Shown: positions 22,014-33,550 of the stretch, piece after piece
Layout of the letters: the number at the start of each line of letters is the position of its first letter
Numbering within the stretch: the first letter of the stretch is position 1
Assembly: GCA_030847615.1 (NCBI GenBank)
Contig: JAUMIR010000005.1
Coordinates: 241,466,645-241,530,644 of the forward strand
Direction: 5' to 3'
Length of the DNA stretch: 64,000 nt
From: Gambelia wislizenii
Taxonomy: Eukaryota; Chordata; Lepidosauria; Squamata; Crotaphytidae
Position numbers and translations under genes: made by a program
Notes under the pieces: model-generated
Database searches by the model: none
Seen by the model: the letters and a program-made list of their open reading frames with translations, nothing else
What the model was told of the DNA's origin: nothing

Positions 22014-22194
22014 GAAATGACAATGCAGAAAGAATCACAACCCAAAAACATCACCCAAGGAGACCTTCTGCTGTGCTTTCTGCAACCGGACTTGTTTATC
22101 TCGGATTGGCCTTTTTAGTCATGAGCCCGCTAGCAGAAAGCGCGGGATGAGTCCTTCCTGAATCTTCGTTTGCGAAAAAAAGCCAGAGAGAGAG
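22014..22194 (+). mobile_element. RTE-like zinc-finger LINE, 5'-truncated copy in PKP2 intron 12
   Basis: About 180 bp matching the 3' end of the copy at 57433: GCAGAAAGAATCACAACCCA, the CTGCAACCGGACTTGTTTAT zinc-finger region and the GCGAAAAAAAGCCAGAGAG tail. The zinc finger is damaged: after the His codon the sequence reads GAGCCCGCTAGC, so the final Cys is lost. Confidence 0.85.
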
Positions 22195-23565
22195 ACAACT
22201 GCTACTGTGTACAGTTACAAAGCCCAGTTACTATCTCTTGGTTCATTCCCAGGATCCAAGTCCTAGTTTTTTACTGTGTCTAATAAACTATTTCCAATGT
22301 TTCTGTAGTGCTAAAATATATTTTTTTTTCATCTCCCTCCACTGAAAATGCATTGTTTACGTCCTTTCTCTTTCCTGGCTACAGTAATTCAGCTTTATCT
22401 TCTTTTTTTTTAAAAAAAAAAATCTGTTTCTTGTTTTGCTAGTGTTTCTCCTTTATGACACTCCCTTCCCTGGTTTGCATTTCTTTATCATATCTGGTGT
22501 GCGTGACTACTGCTTGCTTTTAAAACAGGGATGGGCAAACTCAGAGGGTCTAAGGGCTATTTCCAACTTCTCCTGACAAAATCAGAAGTGCTTGGAAGAT
22601 GATTTCTGATGTTCAGAAAGGCACACATATGATAGGAGCTATGCAGGTTGCAAAAGTGGCCTTAGGATTGCACATGACCCAAGGCCACATTGATTGCACA
22701 CTTTGTTTTAGATTTTTTCACTTGTTCTCCTGCTTTTCTTATCATCTCTGCTCAGTAAAACCTCAGGGAACGCTGCATTTAATGCCTCTGCCTCTAACCT
22801 CTTCTTTCCCCTTCTTGCTTTCAAAATCATTGCTTCCAGTTCCACACTTCCCCCTCTATTTAAGTGTTTAATATTTTCCCTAATTGCAACCTCCCCCGAC
22901 CCATCCAGGCACACACAACGTATTAGACAAATACCTTCAGGGATGTTTATCTACCAAATCCCAATGTAATTGCACAGTAATAAAATGTCTCAAAAGAAAT
23001 CTATGATTCTATATGAGACGGACACTTAAATCTGCTTACCTGGATCTGTTTTTGTGTTAAAATCCCCATGGAACATTTTGACTTTAGTAATTCCATTTGC
23101 TGGGACAAGAAAGTCTCCCAATGACAGATCAATACGTTTCTTGGAAGATTTTATCCTATTTACTTGAGGAGGGAAAACTGTAAATGATAAGCAGCTAAAA
23201 ATGTGGGACCTTTCTTAATATTGCACTAGCAACAGTGTACAAGGAGAGGTGTGTGTTTTACATCTACTTATGAGTCATTTCTACATTGAAAAATGCATTA
23301 GGGGTGGGATTTTGTCCTAACCTGGTAAGAAAATGTTTAAATAAGAATCAGAAAATATATAATTTCTTCTGTCCTTTGAACTTTCTCTGCCTCGCCTCCT
23401 TCTCTGCTTCTAGTATATTCCTTTCCTAATGGCTTCTCCTATTAAATTGTAAGCCTGTGGGCAGATCTTGTTCTCTTTAGCTTTGTTATTGTTGAAGTGC
23501 CAAACCTTTGGGGAAGCTTTATAAATAATGGATCTTACAATAATTGTTGTTACTATTCTTTTCAG

Positions 23566-23641
23566 CAAAGCTGGTAGAGCTGCTTCAGTCCTGTTGTACT
23601 CGCTGTGGTCTCACACTGATCTCCACAGTGCCTATAAAAAG
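23566..23641 (+). CDS. PKP2: Plakophilin-2, exon corresponding to human exon 13
   Basis: 76 nt (1 + 25 codons). The first codon, split across the intron, gives Ser, then [20 protein letters not shown] and SAYKK. The acceptor is TTTTCAG/C and the donor AAG/GTAAGC. By my recollection the human exon is 88 nt, with four extra residues around the start (DAYAS region). The reptile form here is therefore four codons shorter while the phase is kept. Confidence 0.94.
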
Positions 23642-26436
23642 GTAAGCAAGTGGAATAGCTAGGAGATACTACCAGTAATTAAAATGCCTACAAACTTGAG
23701 TTACACTAGTACAATATAGATAACCTCAAGGTGGTGGTTTGTGGACTGGTGCTGGTTCATGAGCTATTGGCTGCTAGCCCACAGTAAGCTTCCAGGAAAG
23801 AAAGAAACAGTTATAGTCTGTGGGCACAAATATGGTGCTAGTCCCATGCACATTGGCGGGGAGGGAATCCTGCCAGTCACCCACATCAGATAGCTTAAGA
23901 AGCACTGATCTATCTGTATTTCCTTTAAACATCCAGATCTTCAATTCACCAGGCCATAAGACTTTTTCAGTTCCAAAACTCTTCCAAGACTCACCCAATG
24001 GGTGTTTCTGTTTCTATTTGTTTTCGGATGTTCATTGTATTTGATACCTTCCAACAGTTTTTGCTATTACAAGTATTTAATATTGAATTGAAAGTTACAC
24101 TACTGAGAGAATCTGCATTGCTACAAATATGTCGGCAATGCTTTTCTCTATTCAACTGGTACATTTTTGCTGCATTTCCTCTAGCACTGTACCTAAGTCC
24201 ACAGAAAGTGCCATTGTGATGGGTTTATGTGAAATCAGGGATGGCAGAAGCCATTTCAGTGCCTGGGGCAAAGGACAAGATGGCCCTTCCCCATTAATGT
24301 CTACAGAAGCCAAACAAAATTAGCAATTGAATCATCTTTTAACACTGATGGTGGAGCAGCAGCCCCTCCCCCTCTCACCTTAGGGCACCAGGACTTATGG
24401 TCTGGAAAATATAGTTTTGTCCTCTAGTACTGGGGGACAAACAGGAAGCTGCCATTGCTGTTCCATTGATATCACATAGCATCCGTCACAGGCAACTGTC
24501 TCATTCTGCCTAATGGTAAATTTGTACAGATTTAGATCAGGAAAATATCATGGTGGAAAGGATTAGCACTCCTAGTAATAACTGCTCTGCCACTAAACAT
24601 TTTTGTTTTTGAAACAATTGAGCAATTTACTCCAAATAAATATAATAAATACATTAAAAACCAATAGATTTCCAACTTAACTGAAATTTCTAGGCTGACA
24701 AGTAAGAAACAAAAATTTTATTTTCCAGTTAGTTTACTAAAATACTGTTCCTATAAATCGAGTAGGCAGCTTCTGCCAGGTTATATTGAGGGCCCCAAGG
24801 GCCTTTCAGCACCCCTCCTTTTTTGAAAAAAAGTTTTAATTTTTTTAAAACAAAAAAATGTCTCCATCATCCTTTAAAAGGCATTAGGTCAATTTCGCTA
24901 TGCTTTTGTCAGTTTTAGGCATTGCGGAGGGGGGCATTTTTGAACCAGGAAATAAAAACCAGAAGAGTTTGCTTTATTCCCCTGCAGAAGAGAAACTTTT
25001 GACTTTAAAAAAATTTGTAAAAAGGAAAAAAAATGTTAGGGAGGGCATAGTAAGGATGGGCTCCTCTCAGGTCCCACGGGGTGTGAGGGGAGATGTGCCA
25101 CCCCTCAACCCAGGACTGTTGCCTAGTCCTGGTTTAAATCATAGCATTTCAGTTTGTTGATACCGATATAGAATTTTAAGCCAGATGTATTTATAGATGA
25201 CATCTGTTTTGACTGACAAAATAAGGATAGGTTTACAATTATTTTGTCAGCCAGTTCAGCTTAGACCTTCATCAGTTGTGTTAATGTGGAGGTGGGAATC
25301 ATGCAATCTGTGGACCCCACGCTGTCCAGGAAGAGAATCCTGTGCACCCTCAGCCTTTCAGTGCCACTATTCCTGAAATCAATTTTATTTGTCAGGGGAG
25401 GAGTATAATTTTCAGCCAAAAATTATGCCAGAGGGTGCAGTTGAGCCTTGGCACAATTACAAGGATATCATATTCAAACAGGTGAAAGTGCCCCCACCAA
25501 ATCACTTGGAAATGTTTTGTTTTGTTTTGTTTTTGTAGTACAACATTCTCAGTTCTGAAAAAAGCCAGTGGTATGTGGCCTGTTGAGGGTCAGAAGGAGC
25601 CAATTATGACCTTACGAAACTCAGAGCACTCCTGCTTGAATGAGAAGTTAACAATTTTGCCTGTTTTTTTTTTAAAAAAAACTTAACACAGTCATAAAAG
25701 AGAGAACAGTTTCATCAGGGGAAGGGGCCATTAACCTCTGGAGGGGAGGAGCTTTGATATGCACTGTTTCCTCAATTATTTATGCACATATATTTCTGTG
25801 ACGGGCAGCAACTCAAGCATCGAGAATGGGGAGGGGCAAAAAGTAGCTCATGAGATAAATGCATCTCTCATTTATCGGTTTTTGTAGGGAATTACTTGGT
25901 CTCTGCTGCTGTAGAGTTTTTCCTTTAAAACAAGATGCATGCTCAGTTTGTGCCTTGTTTACAAGTAAAATTGCATTTGCAGACACCTTCCAGAAGTGTC
26001 ATTCTATTAGTAAACAGAACCAGTGCTTTGTTGTAAAGAAAGAAACTTAGGTGATTGCTGCTACTGCAACAAACTGGGTTGGAGTAGGTCAGGAGATGGG
26101 GTGCAACAGTGTATTCAGGGTGTGGCTGTGCACCCCGCCCCTGACTCCCTTCAGTTGCTTTTACATGATCTAGAGACTGCTTGGTTGCAGCACAGTTTAG
26201 TTGTTTTTTCAGGTACATAACCTATCTTACGTGTCTATATTAGGAAAGCTGGATATATGTTTAATATCATTTCTAACAATTGGTCCTCAGATCTGCTTCA
26301 GTAAGATGCAAATTTGAGCCACAATATATGCCTGACAATATATACAGGCATAATATATGCTCTGTTTTCAGGGCACAGAATTCAGAACTGTTCTTAATTA
26401 TAATTTAATACCTTATTATTTTATTTTGTGTGAAAG
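23642..26436 (+). other. PKP2: PKP2 intron 13
   Basis: A 2795-nt GT-AG intron, the largest in the window. A GTGGGAATCATGCA piece at about 25292 recalls the ends of the MITE at 15917, but no second end was found. The rest is unassigned. Confidence 0.8.
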
Positions 26437-26505
26437 GCTAATTTTAAGAAGACTGATTTCATCAATAACCGGACATTAAGAGCCTACAATTCACTAAAAG
26501 ACTGA
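26437..26505 (+). CDS. PKP2: Plakophilin-2, terminal coding exon (human exon 14) with stop
   Basis: 69 nt: ANFKKTDFINNRTLRAYNSL, then KD and TGA at 26503-26505. This is the conserved plakophilin-2 C-terminus (human: [22 protein letters not shown] from memory). The acceptor is GTGTGAAAG/GCT, with the T-rich tract TTATTTTATTTTGTG just upstream. The phase joins exactly with the preceding exon. Confidence 0.95.
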   Translation, partial: ANFKKTDFINNRTLRAYNSLKD

Positions 26506-26975
26506 AAAGCAAGCTACAAGGACCTTAGAGACTGATGAGATTATACAGAACCAGTGAAGCCGTATTCTTGGTTCTGATTCACCATCAAGAACTGCAAGGG
26601 AGACCAGTTTTATATTTTCAAAGGGTGACTTATTTTCTGCCTTACACCACTGTTTCTTACTGCTTTTGAAGTCAATACAAGCTTTATAAATCTCAATGCA
26701 GCTCATTTTGCAGCCTAGTAAATAATTTTAGTATGAAACACTGACAGCAATTATATTGGTCCAGTTTTGGCTACATCAGTTTCCTTGTTTTGTACTATGA
26801 AAAATTAACAACCAAAGAATATGGAATTTGGGGGTTTCCTTTTGCTTCCCACCCTGCTAAATTGACTACTAACCAGTTGTTCATACAAAATTGCTTGTAT
26901 AGCTCTTTAGTAAACACAGCCAGGTCTTCATAGAATGCGCTTCAATCATTAAATTTTCCCAGGTTGTAATTTTTC
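26506..26975 (+). other. PKP2: PKP2 3' UTR, proximal part, with candidate poly(A) signal ATTAAA at 26948
   Basis: Sequence after the stop codon. The first plausible polyadenylation hexamer is ATTAAA at 26948-26953, followed by GT/T-rich sequence (GGTTGTAATTTTTC). No canonical AATAAA was noticed between the stop and 28.8 kb. Mammalian PKP2 3' UTRs are longer than this, so the real end may be further downstream. Confidence 0.35.
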
Positions 26976-28819
26976 AGCAGATTGTTTCAGATTCTTTGCT
27001 TCATGCATGCATATTTGCTAATACCTACCTAATTTTCTAACAATATGGAATTGAAATAACGTCTTGAAAGAGCTATTTTTAAATGCCTACAAAATTAGGA
27101 TTATGTTTCTGTAATTTTTTAGACATAGTGAGATCATCAAGGTTATTTCAGATTGAGGATACAGCCAATGCAAAATTGCTTCCATGCATCAATTGCTTCC
27201 TTACATTGGGTACCACTTCTCAGTACTTGTTCATTGGATGTATCTCTGTAGTCCTGTCACAGAATCCACTATTCGGCACCTCTTAGAGATCTGGAAAGCT
27301 CTCTGTTTTCTTTCAGGTTTCCTTTTACTTCTTTTACATGGTACTTCATGTGTAATATTTACTAACAGCACAGACCTATACATGCCTACTTGGAAGAAAG
27401 TCCTATTGAGATCAGTGGGTTTTAGCTCCATATATATTTTCATACAATTACAGCCCAGACTATTTACCCTGGGTAGGCAAAGGGAACAAGACACAGAAGC
27501 CAAAGATCAGTGCAAATTTGCTGTGCCAAATCTGACAAGAAGTGGACTGTGAATTTTGAGAAGAACTTAAGACCATAAGAAGAGTCATGCTAGAAATCAG
27601 CCCTGTTCCATATGTTTATTTACACTCAACCAGCTCTAAAGGTTAGTGAAATAGGATTTAACCTTTCCAGAAGCCATGTTGATCATTCCTCATTAGAACT
27701 TATGCTTCCACTGTATATGCTTGATAATCTTATCTTTTATAATGTTTTCTGCCACTTTACCTAAAACAGACGTTACCTGTAATTCCCTGGATTCCTTTTA
27801 AAAACTGATGTTATATCAGCCATTCTGTAGTCTGATAAAGAGGCTGATCTTCGGGACATGTTACATGTTTTTGTTTTTTAAACAATGTATGTTTCCTGTT
27901 TTAGTTCTTTAAGAACTATCAGGTTGAGTATTTTTGTTTGTGATACCATACGTTTTCCTTTTTTATGTGCAGTGAGAAATGGGATGGTCAGTCTCTCCCC
28001 TGCAACTTAGTTAATTTCTAGCTATTCTGGCTCTCTCTGGTTGCTGTTTTTAGAAGTACATGCAAGGGAGATATTTATTTAGCTTTCCCCACACCCATAA
28101 CAACAATGCATTCTTTCTAGGAGGAGATAGGAGGGTCACCAGAGGGTATGATCTTCTCTGTCTTACTGGGAAATTCTATTTATTTTTATAATCCTGAGCA
28201 TTTTGCCTGCAAGAGCCAAGGAGAGTGTGTCAACATCCTTCCAGCAACTGAGCAGCCCCCTTTACATCTGTCAGTGCTTTTAGAATAGTCTTTGAATTTC
28301 CTTTCATGTTTTCACACACTTAGCGGGCCTTTCTGCAGTAAATCCAGGCTTATGTATCCAGGATCCCAAACCACATGGAGTTGCAGCCAAACTTCACTTT
28401 TACTCCCTAATGAGCACATACCTGGATGATTCTTATGTTCTCAAAAACACAGTTGTCTTATTCATGCATTACAGTTTTGCAGCAAATTTTACATGTTCTT
28501 TTTTAAATGTATGATATGGATGTGGCCTCAGAGAAAATCACTTCTTAAAGTTTTATTTTTGACATAAATATTTCTTGTCCATATACAATAAGTAACTATT
28601 GTTCAGTTGCCATAGGCACACTGCCAACCAATACATCAGCATTTTCTTTTAAAGGAGTGCCTTTCTTCATACATGTGGCCTACCACTGGAAGGATACAAT
28701 GCAGGGAACAGGGGAAAGAAGCACCACATTTTTTATAAAAGGTCTCATCCATGAAGGGATTGTTCCTCTTTTGACTCTTCTGTCTCTCCCCAGGTGCCTG
28801 GGAAGAGCTCAAAACATAG
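26976..28819. other. Unassigned (distal PKP2 3' UTR or intergenic)
   Basis: No exon or clear repeat end was recognised. A degraded CTATACATGCCTACTTGGAAG segment near 27376 resembles a short dispersed reptilian repeat. Confidence 0.4.
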
Positions 28820-29148
28820 GACTTTTTCAGATGCCCTAAAACCCATCAGGGGAGGGCAGGAGAGGTACGCAGCTATCCCGTGGCAGGGGGTCAGTTTTGG
28901 ACGACGCCGTCCCCCTCCTGTTGTCGTCCATGTTACTTCCCTGTTCAATCTATTGCAAAGGTGCCATGTTTTACTCACGGAAGTTTTTCGTGAGTAAAAG
29001 GTGGCATGTTTGCAATAGATTGAACAGGGAAGTAACACGGACAACGACGGGAGGGGGACAGTGTCATCCGAAACTGACCCCCTGCAACAGGATAACTGCG
29101 TACCTCTCCCACCCTCCCCTGTCGGGTTTTAGGGTGGCTGAAAAAGTC
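28820..29148. mobile_element. Foldback (palindromic) DNA element, copy 1
   Basis: 329 bp and almost entirely inverted repeat. The arms run inward from GACTTTTTCAGATGCC on the left and GGCTGAAAAAGTC on the right. They pair through CTGTTCAATCTATTGCAAA (left) and TTTGCAATAGATTGAACAG (right) to a small turn around 28980. The left arm contains GGACGACGCCGTCC. The flank is CATAG at 28815-28819 and CATGA at 29149-29153, a possibly mutated 5-bp duplication. Copy 2 is at 63628. There is no ORF of its own. Confidence 0.85.
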
Positions 29149-29227
29149 CATGATTAAAAATGTCAGCTGACGGTTCCACTCCATGTTTTAATCTGAACTT
29201 TTAAGAAACTATCCAAGGTGGTTGTTA

Positions 29228-29288
29228 TTTTATTCATTTACAACCCCACTTTCCCCACATACTAGGACTCAAAGTGGCTTACAAAATA
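29228..29288 (-). mobile_element. L2-like 3' end fragment
   Basis: On the minus strand: GTAAGCCACTTTGAGTCCTA, then GTGGGGAAAGTGGGGTTGTA and AAATGAATAAAA, a degraded L2-type terminus. A Tigger-like fragment abuts it directly. Confidence 0.6.
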
Positions 29289-29385
29289 CAGTCCGACCCA
29301 TGTATCCATGGGGGTTCAGTTCCCAGATTTACCACGGATACCGGAAACCATGGATAGCAGCGAACCCTATTAAAATAACCAGTTC
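29289..29385. mobile_element. Tigger/pogo-like MITE fragment
   Basis: It starts at a TA with CAGTCCGACCCATGTATCCA and continues with ACCACGGATACCGGAAACCA, the left half of the family seen complete at 34332 and 54810. The right end is absent. Confidence 0.65.
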
Positions 29386-29407
29386 AGTCCAGCATCTGAG
29401 CTAGTAT

Positions 29408-29480
29408 CTATGAAAACCTATGCTACAATTCCCTCTCTCAGTTAGTCTCAAAGGTGCTACAAGATCCCCTTGCTTACTGA
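29408..29480 (+). repeat. Dispersed repeat with TATGAAA.CTATGCTACAA and AAAGGTGCTACAAGA motifs
   Basis: The same two motifs occur in order near 35364 (first motif and GTTAG) and 47778-47990 (second motif). The family is familiar in reptile genomes, but I cannot name its class. Confidence 0.4.
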
Positions 29481-30161
29481 TCAACCTGCTGTAAGATTGA
29501 AAGGGTAACATACCATAATACTAGTGGTGGCTTGAATCTGACTTTAGTGTACCATTAAGAACAGAACAGCTTGTTTTATTATAGGTTACAATACTATTGT
29601 GTTCCATTGTGAATTGCAGGGACAGACCAACTGGTTTTACCTGTCCTGGAACAAGGACAATGTCCTTCATCCACCCACACCCAGTAATAATCTATTTTCA
29701 ATGGCTCTGCTTTCAAATTGACAAATGCTCTTTGGACCCAAGTCAGATTCAGTTTTAACCTGATATACTGTAGTTCCAAAAAGAGATGGAGAGTGGAGTG
29801 GCGGATGGTGTTCTTTAAAATATCTTACCTTGTATTCAGATATGATCTCGCTTGCTTCCTAGCCCTTTAGAATCATCAAGCTAGAAGGGAACTCAAGCCT
29901 AATTTTTAAAAAAATAACAGGAGTAATTTTGTGGCTACACAAAATCTTGCAAGTCAGAGACATCAGGGTAACTGAAAAGTAGTGCCTGAGCCTAGGGACT
30001 TCAGTGCTTTGTGAAAGTTGTTTGTTTGTTTGGGTAATCAGGAGCTACAACTAACTGTGTACTTTCGGAACTACTGTATGTATATAGACGATCCCATGTT
30101 CAAACCATTCCATCTCCCATTAAGGAGAATCAAGAATCAAGGAGAGAACAGTACACTTTTG

Positions 30162-30372
30162 GAACCTGTTGACTTATGATGACCCCATTAATTTCATAGG
30201 GTTTTCTTAGACAAGGAATACTCAGAGATGGTTTTGACAATTCCATCCTCTGAAATATAGCCTACAGCGCCTGTTATTCATTGACAGTCTCTCATCCAAG
30301 TACTAACCAGAACTGACCCTGTTTAGTTTCCAAGATCAGATGGGATCTGGTACCTTTAGGGTATTTAGGCCT
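30162..30372 (-). mobile_element. 5S-rRNA-derived SINE (SINE3 type)
   Basis: On the minus strand it begins with a 5S-like head (ACCAGATCCCATCTGATCTT, GAAACTAAACAGGGTCAG, GTACTTGGATGAGAGAC). It continues through a CTGAGTATTCCTTGTCTAAG body to a BovB-like tail ending GGGGTCATCATAAGTCAACA. The 5S internal promoter elements are degraded. Confidence 0.82.
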
Positions 30373-30775
30373 AGGAGAGAACTATCTGGTTTGAAATCCT
30401 GGAAAGCCATGCTAGTTAAATAGACTGTCTGCTTTTGCATCACCCCCTCCCTCCACCCAAAGGTAAATGCATTACCATAAGCATGTGTTAATTTCTATGT
30501 ACAGATGCAAAACTCAAAATAATTATTTAAAAGAGAAACGTAGTGCATGTCACCCTAGTTGGGCATATAATGACCAGGTATCCTGTGTGCTCGCTCTGTC
30601 TGTTGTCCAGATAGTAGATGGACAGCAGACTGCCTACTGTCCCTTGAACTGGACTTAGCCTTGGACAGGCATTTGAATAGAAGAGGTATTAAATAGCCCA
30701 CCAGATAGAGGATTGTAATTACCTGGAAAATATGGACAAATAATCTGTAAAGAAGAGAGTCAGCATGGCATAGTG

Positions 30776-31164
30776 CAGGGCTGGGCAACTGTGGCGGGGC
30801 CAGGGGCTATATTCAGGCATCTGGAACTACTCAGAGGCCACCACCTTTTTCAAAATTTTAAATCCATTTATAGATAATTTAAAGCCAGGATTGGAGGGAG
30901 GGGGATGGATAGAGGGGGTGGAAGCATTGGAAGGTGAGAGATGAGATTTTAAGCTGGAGTTGGAGGGAGGGGAATGCAGAGGGGGTGGGAGCATTTGTGC
31001 AATACTGGTTTGCCACAGCAAGCCAAGGCTTGTTTGTGCCAAGGTGCGGCAAGCATTTCTTGCTATTTAAAAGCATCAGGGGTCTCTCTACTTAGAAGGG
31101 AGGGCTCTAAAGGCTTGAGGGGGAACACTATTGAGTCTAGCCGGCTGCACTTTGCCCACCTCTG
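30776..31164. mobile_element. hAT-like MITE inside the SINE head
   Basis: 389 bp with ends CAGGGCTGGGCAACTGTGG and GCACTTTGCCCACCTCTG as imperfect inverted repeats. The flanks GCATAGTG (30768-30775) and TCGTAGTG (31165-31172) agree at six of eight positions, consistent with an aged 8-bp duplication. An internal direct repeat of GATTGGAGGGAGGGGGATGG type is present. Confidence 0.8.
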
Positions 31165-31318
31165 TCGTAGTGGTTTGAGTGCTGGACTAGGACTATGAGA
31201 GGCCAGGTTTCAGTCTCCATTCATCCATGGAAACCCACAGGGGGACCCTGGGCAAGTCATACTCTTTCAGCCTCAGAGGAAGGCCATGGCAAACCCCCTG
31301 CAAACAAAACTTTCCAAG

Positions 31319-31870
31319 GGCCCATCTAAACAGTGAAAAAACAGCTGGGAATCCTACCTGTCTAAACAGGATCCAGCACCAATCCACACTATTGGGAAGG
31401 AGGGGGGGCCAAAATGGCAAAAACAACGGTGTAAAAGCCTTTGTAGATTTTCCTGTACTTTTTCAAAAACTGCGAGGGGGTGCGCATTCCTCTTATTTGG
31501 ACTATTGAACAACAAAAAAATTGAAGGGAAGCACAAAGCTGATTGGCTGGGCAAGAGTGGGGGCGGGGCTTGCTAGCAGGGCAAGTGCCCACTGCCACCA
31601 TGTTGGATTTTCGCCTTAGCAATTGCTCGCTATGGTGATAAAACAGGGTTAATGTTTTCTGTTTTGCTGTCCTATAAAACTGGGAAATCGCACCAGTTCA
31701 CCTTGGGACATTTTTTTTAAAAAAATGGTAGCAGTGAAGAACTAATGCGAGCAAATCACTCATGGATGCCATCAGAAATGTGAGGCTTATGGGGCTTCCA
31801 AGGCCAGAAAAACCATTTAGACATGTCATTGCGAGGTAGTTTGGATTTTTTCCTCTCATGTAGATGGGCC
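31319..31870 (+). mobile_element. GGCCCATCTA-ended non-autonomous DNA transposon, copy 2
   Basis: 552 bp, the same family and orientation as copy 1 at 16386. The ends are GGCCCATCTAAAC and GTAGATGGGCC. CCAAG lies on both sides (31314-31318 and 31871-31875). It shares the CTACCTGTCTAAACAGGATC, GCTGATTGGCTGGGCA and CACCATGTTGGATTTTCGC landmarks. It has landed in the same SINE family as copy 1 but at a different position. Confidence 0.87.
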
Positions 31871-32000
31871 CCAAGAAAACCCTGTAATAGGGACACCTTT
31901 ATGCTTGTTGTGACTAAAATTGTAATTGTAATTACACATGTGCCAACCAACTAACTTAACACATTAGTATCTACAACCTGTAGGGAACGTAAATACACTG

Positions 32001-32225
32001 AAGGCACTAGATCTCATCTGCTCTTGGAAGCTAAGCAGGGTCAGGCCTAGTCAGTACATGGATGGGAAACTGCCAAAGAATACCAGGTGCTGTAGGCTAT
32101 GTTTCCAAGGAAGACAATGGCAAACTACCACTTCCTTACCTAAGAAAACACTATGAAATTCATGGGGTTGCCATAGATCAACAGGTGACTTGAATGCACG
32201 TGCACACACACAGACCCGCACACAC
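32001..32225 (+). mobile_element. 5S-rRNA-derived SINE (SINE3 type), near complete
   Basis: The head from 32001 to about 32098 closely follows vertebrate 5S rRNA: GATCTCATCTGCTCTTGGAA, GCTAAGCAGGGTCAGGCC (box A), ACATGGATGGGAAACTGCC (box C region) and ACCAGGTGCTGTAGGCT (3' end). A body with GGCAAACTACCACTTCCTTA and a BovB-like tail (GGGGTTGCCATAGATCAACA, then a CA-rich end) follow. It is a retroposon and not a 5S gene, because sequence continues through the 5S terminator position. Confidence 0.9.
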
Positions 32226-33334
32226 AATCTGTACTTTGCCAGAACCTAACTAACTTGATGAAATTGTAGCACATACCTTTCTCTCCTCATCTTCCAGTAT
32301 TATCACTGGTGCTAAACAGGTTTGGGGGTGGGAGGAGCAAGGAAGGGACAGGTGTAATTTATCTTGACAGATGCTGATCACTCCCTCAAATGTGACAAAA
32401 TAATATAAGGAAGATAAGGGCTTCCCTCCATGCTCTTTCTAAAATAAACTGTTGGGTAACATTCTGACTTGTACAGAGGTATTCTGGTGCCTTCAAACTA
32501 TGACCACCATTTGCTTTGAAAGCTCTCCGCCCTTAGAGTCAGATAATTGCTGTGTTCAACAATCATCATTTCATCTACTGACAAGGCCATAGAAAATGTA
32601 CATTAAAATCCACCAATACTTTGGCTATATAGTGTTATTCTCCTTCATGAAGTTGCCAAATTAGAATTTTCCCTACCTCTTAAATTAGTTAACTTTAGAG
32701 GATTAAAGTAATATGGAAATAAGCAGCAATTAGGAGGACTTGCTCTATGGCAAGCAAAGGGATCACGTGGCCCGGCAACCCTCATCAGTGTTCATTATTG
32801 ACTGTGAGAGCTGTAGCCCAACATCTAAAGGACTGTATGATCCCCATCCCCACTGTAAGCAATTAAGGATGGCATACATAAGATGTTCTCCTTTTATCTT
32901 CATGGCAGTTTCTAAGAAAGCAGTCCTCAGCTCCCAAAGAGGACTTCTGAAGGCTGAAGGATCCTGCAGGTGTTTGTCTCCTTGGGTAAAGAAGGAGGTC
33001 TGCAGGAAGAAGCTCCCAGGTGTGCTGGGAAGCAGAAAAATATGAGTTGTTTCATGGGCGGCCAGGACTAGAACAGGGTGTTTGGATAAGGACATGGATC
33101 TTCATGATCCTAAACCTGCACATGCCCCCAAACAGGCCCAATAATTATCAGTCCCTTAGCAGTCGTTAATTCCTTCCCAATGGTTTCAGTGGGAGGGAAC
33201 GGTTAAAAACAAAACAAAATGCTGGCTTAAAACCAGCACCATCCTGTCCCACCTATCAACATTTCATTTTCTATACCCGTAAGAGTTCCATCCTGGCTCT
33301 GAACTGTTCTATAGAAAGTCTCATGGGAAGAGTA
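32226..33334. other. Unassigned intergenic sequence
   Basis: No repeat end or exon was recognised. Short open frames at 32740-33095 on both strands overlap each other and have no family resemblance. Confidence 0.4.
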
Positions 33335-33420
33335 CAGGCATACCTCAGTTAACAAAGCCTCTGACAAAGAAGTTCCTTTTATACAAAGTCTTTTTACTGA
33401 GCCTAGGCCCACCTCCCATT
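33335..33420. mobile_element. Tigger-like MITE of the CAGGCATACCTCAGTTAAC type, deleted copy
   Basis: It starts at TA with CAGGCATACCTCAGTTAACA and AAGCCTCTGACAAAGAAGTT; a CTTTTTACTGAG piece may be its right end after internal deletion. The same family is seen at 34119 and 61961. Confidence 0.5.
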
Positions 33421-33550
33421 TTCTTGTCTTCTGTCTAGCAGGGAGGGGTTTTCTTTTGCAGCATTGGCAATGGGAGGATGGTGAAGGAGGGCTGGCAAAA
33501 GACAGAATTTCAGTGTTGGCTTGCAGATGCATATTTGCAGTAAATAATAG

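Larger units (their letters stand above)
30755..31930 (+). mobile_element. BovB-tailed tRNA SINE split by two DNA transposons
   Basis: The SINE pieces are 30755-30775 (head, GAGAGTCAGCATGGCATAGT), 31165-31318 (GTAGTGGTTTGAGTGCTGGA through GGGCAAGTCATACTCTTTCA) and 31871-31930 (CCAAGAAAACCCTGTAATAG and a decayed tail). Removing the hAT-like element at 30776-31164 and the GGCCCATCTA element at 31319-31870 restores the usual SINE order. Confidence 0.88.

Noticed and set aside
32001..32098. Possible 5S rRNA gene
   Set aside because: Sequence continues directly into a SINE body and BovB-like tail without a T-run terminator, and similar truncated copies occur elsewhere.
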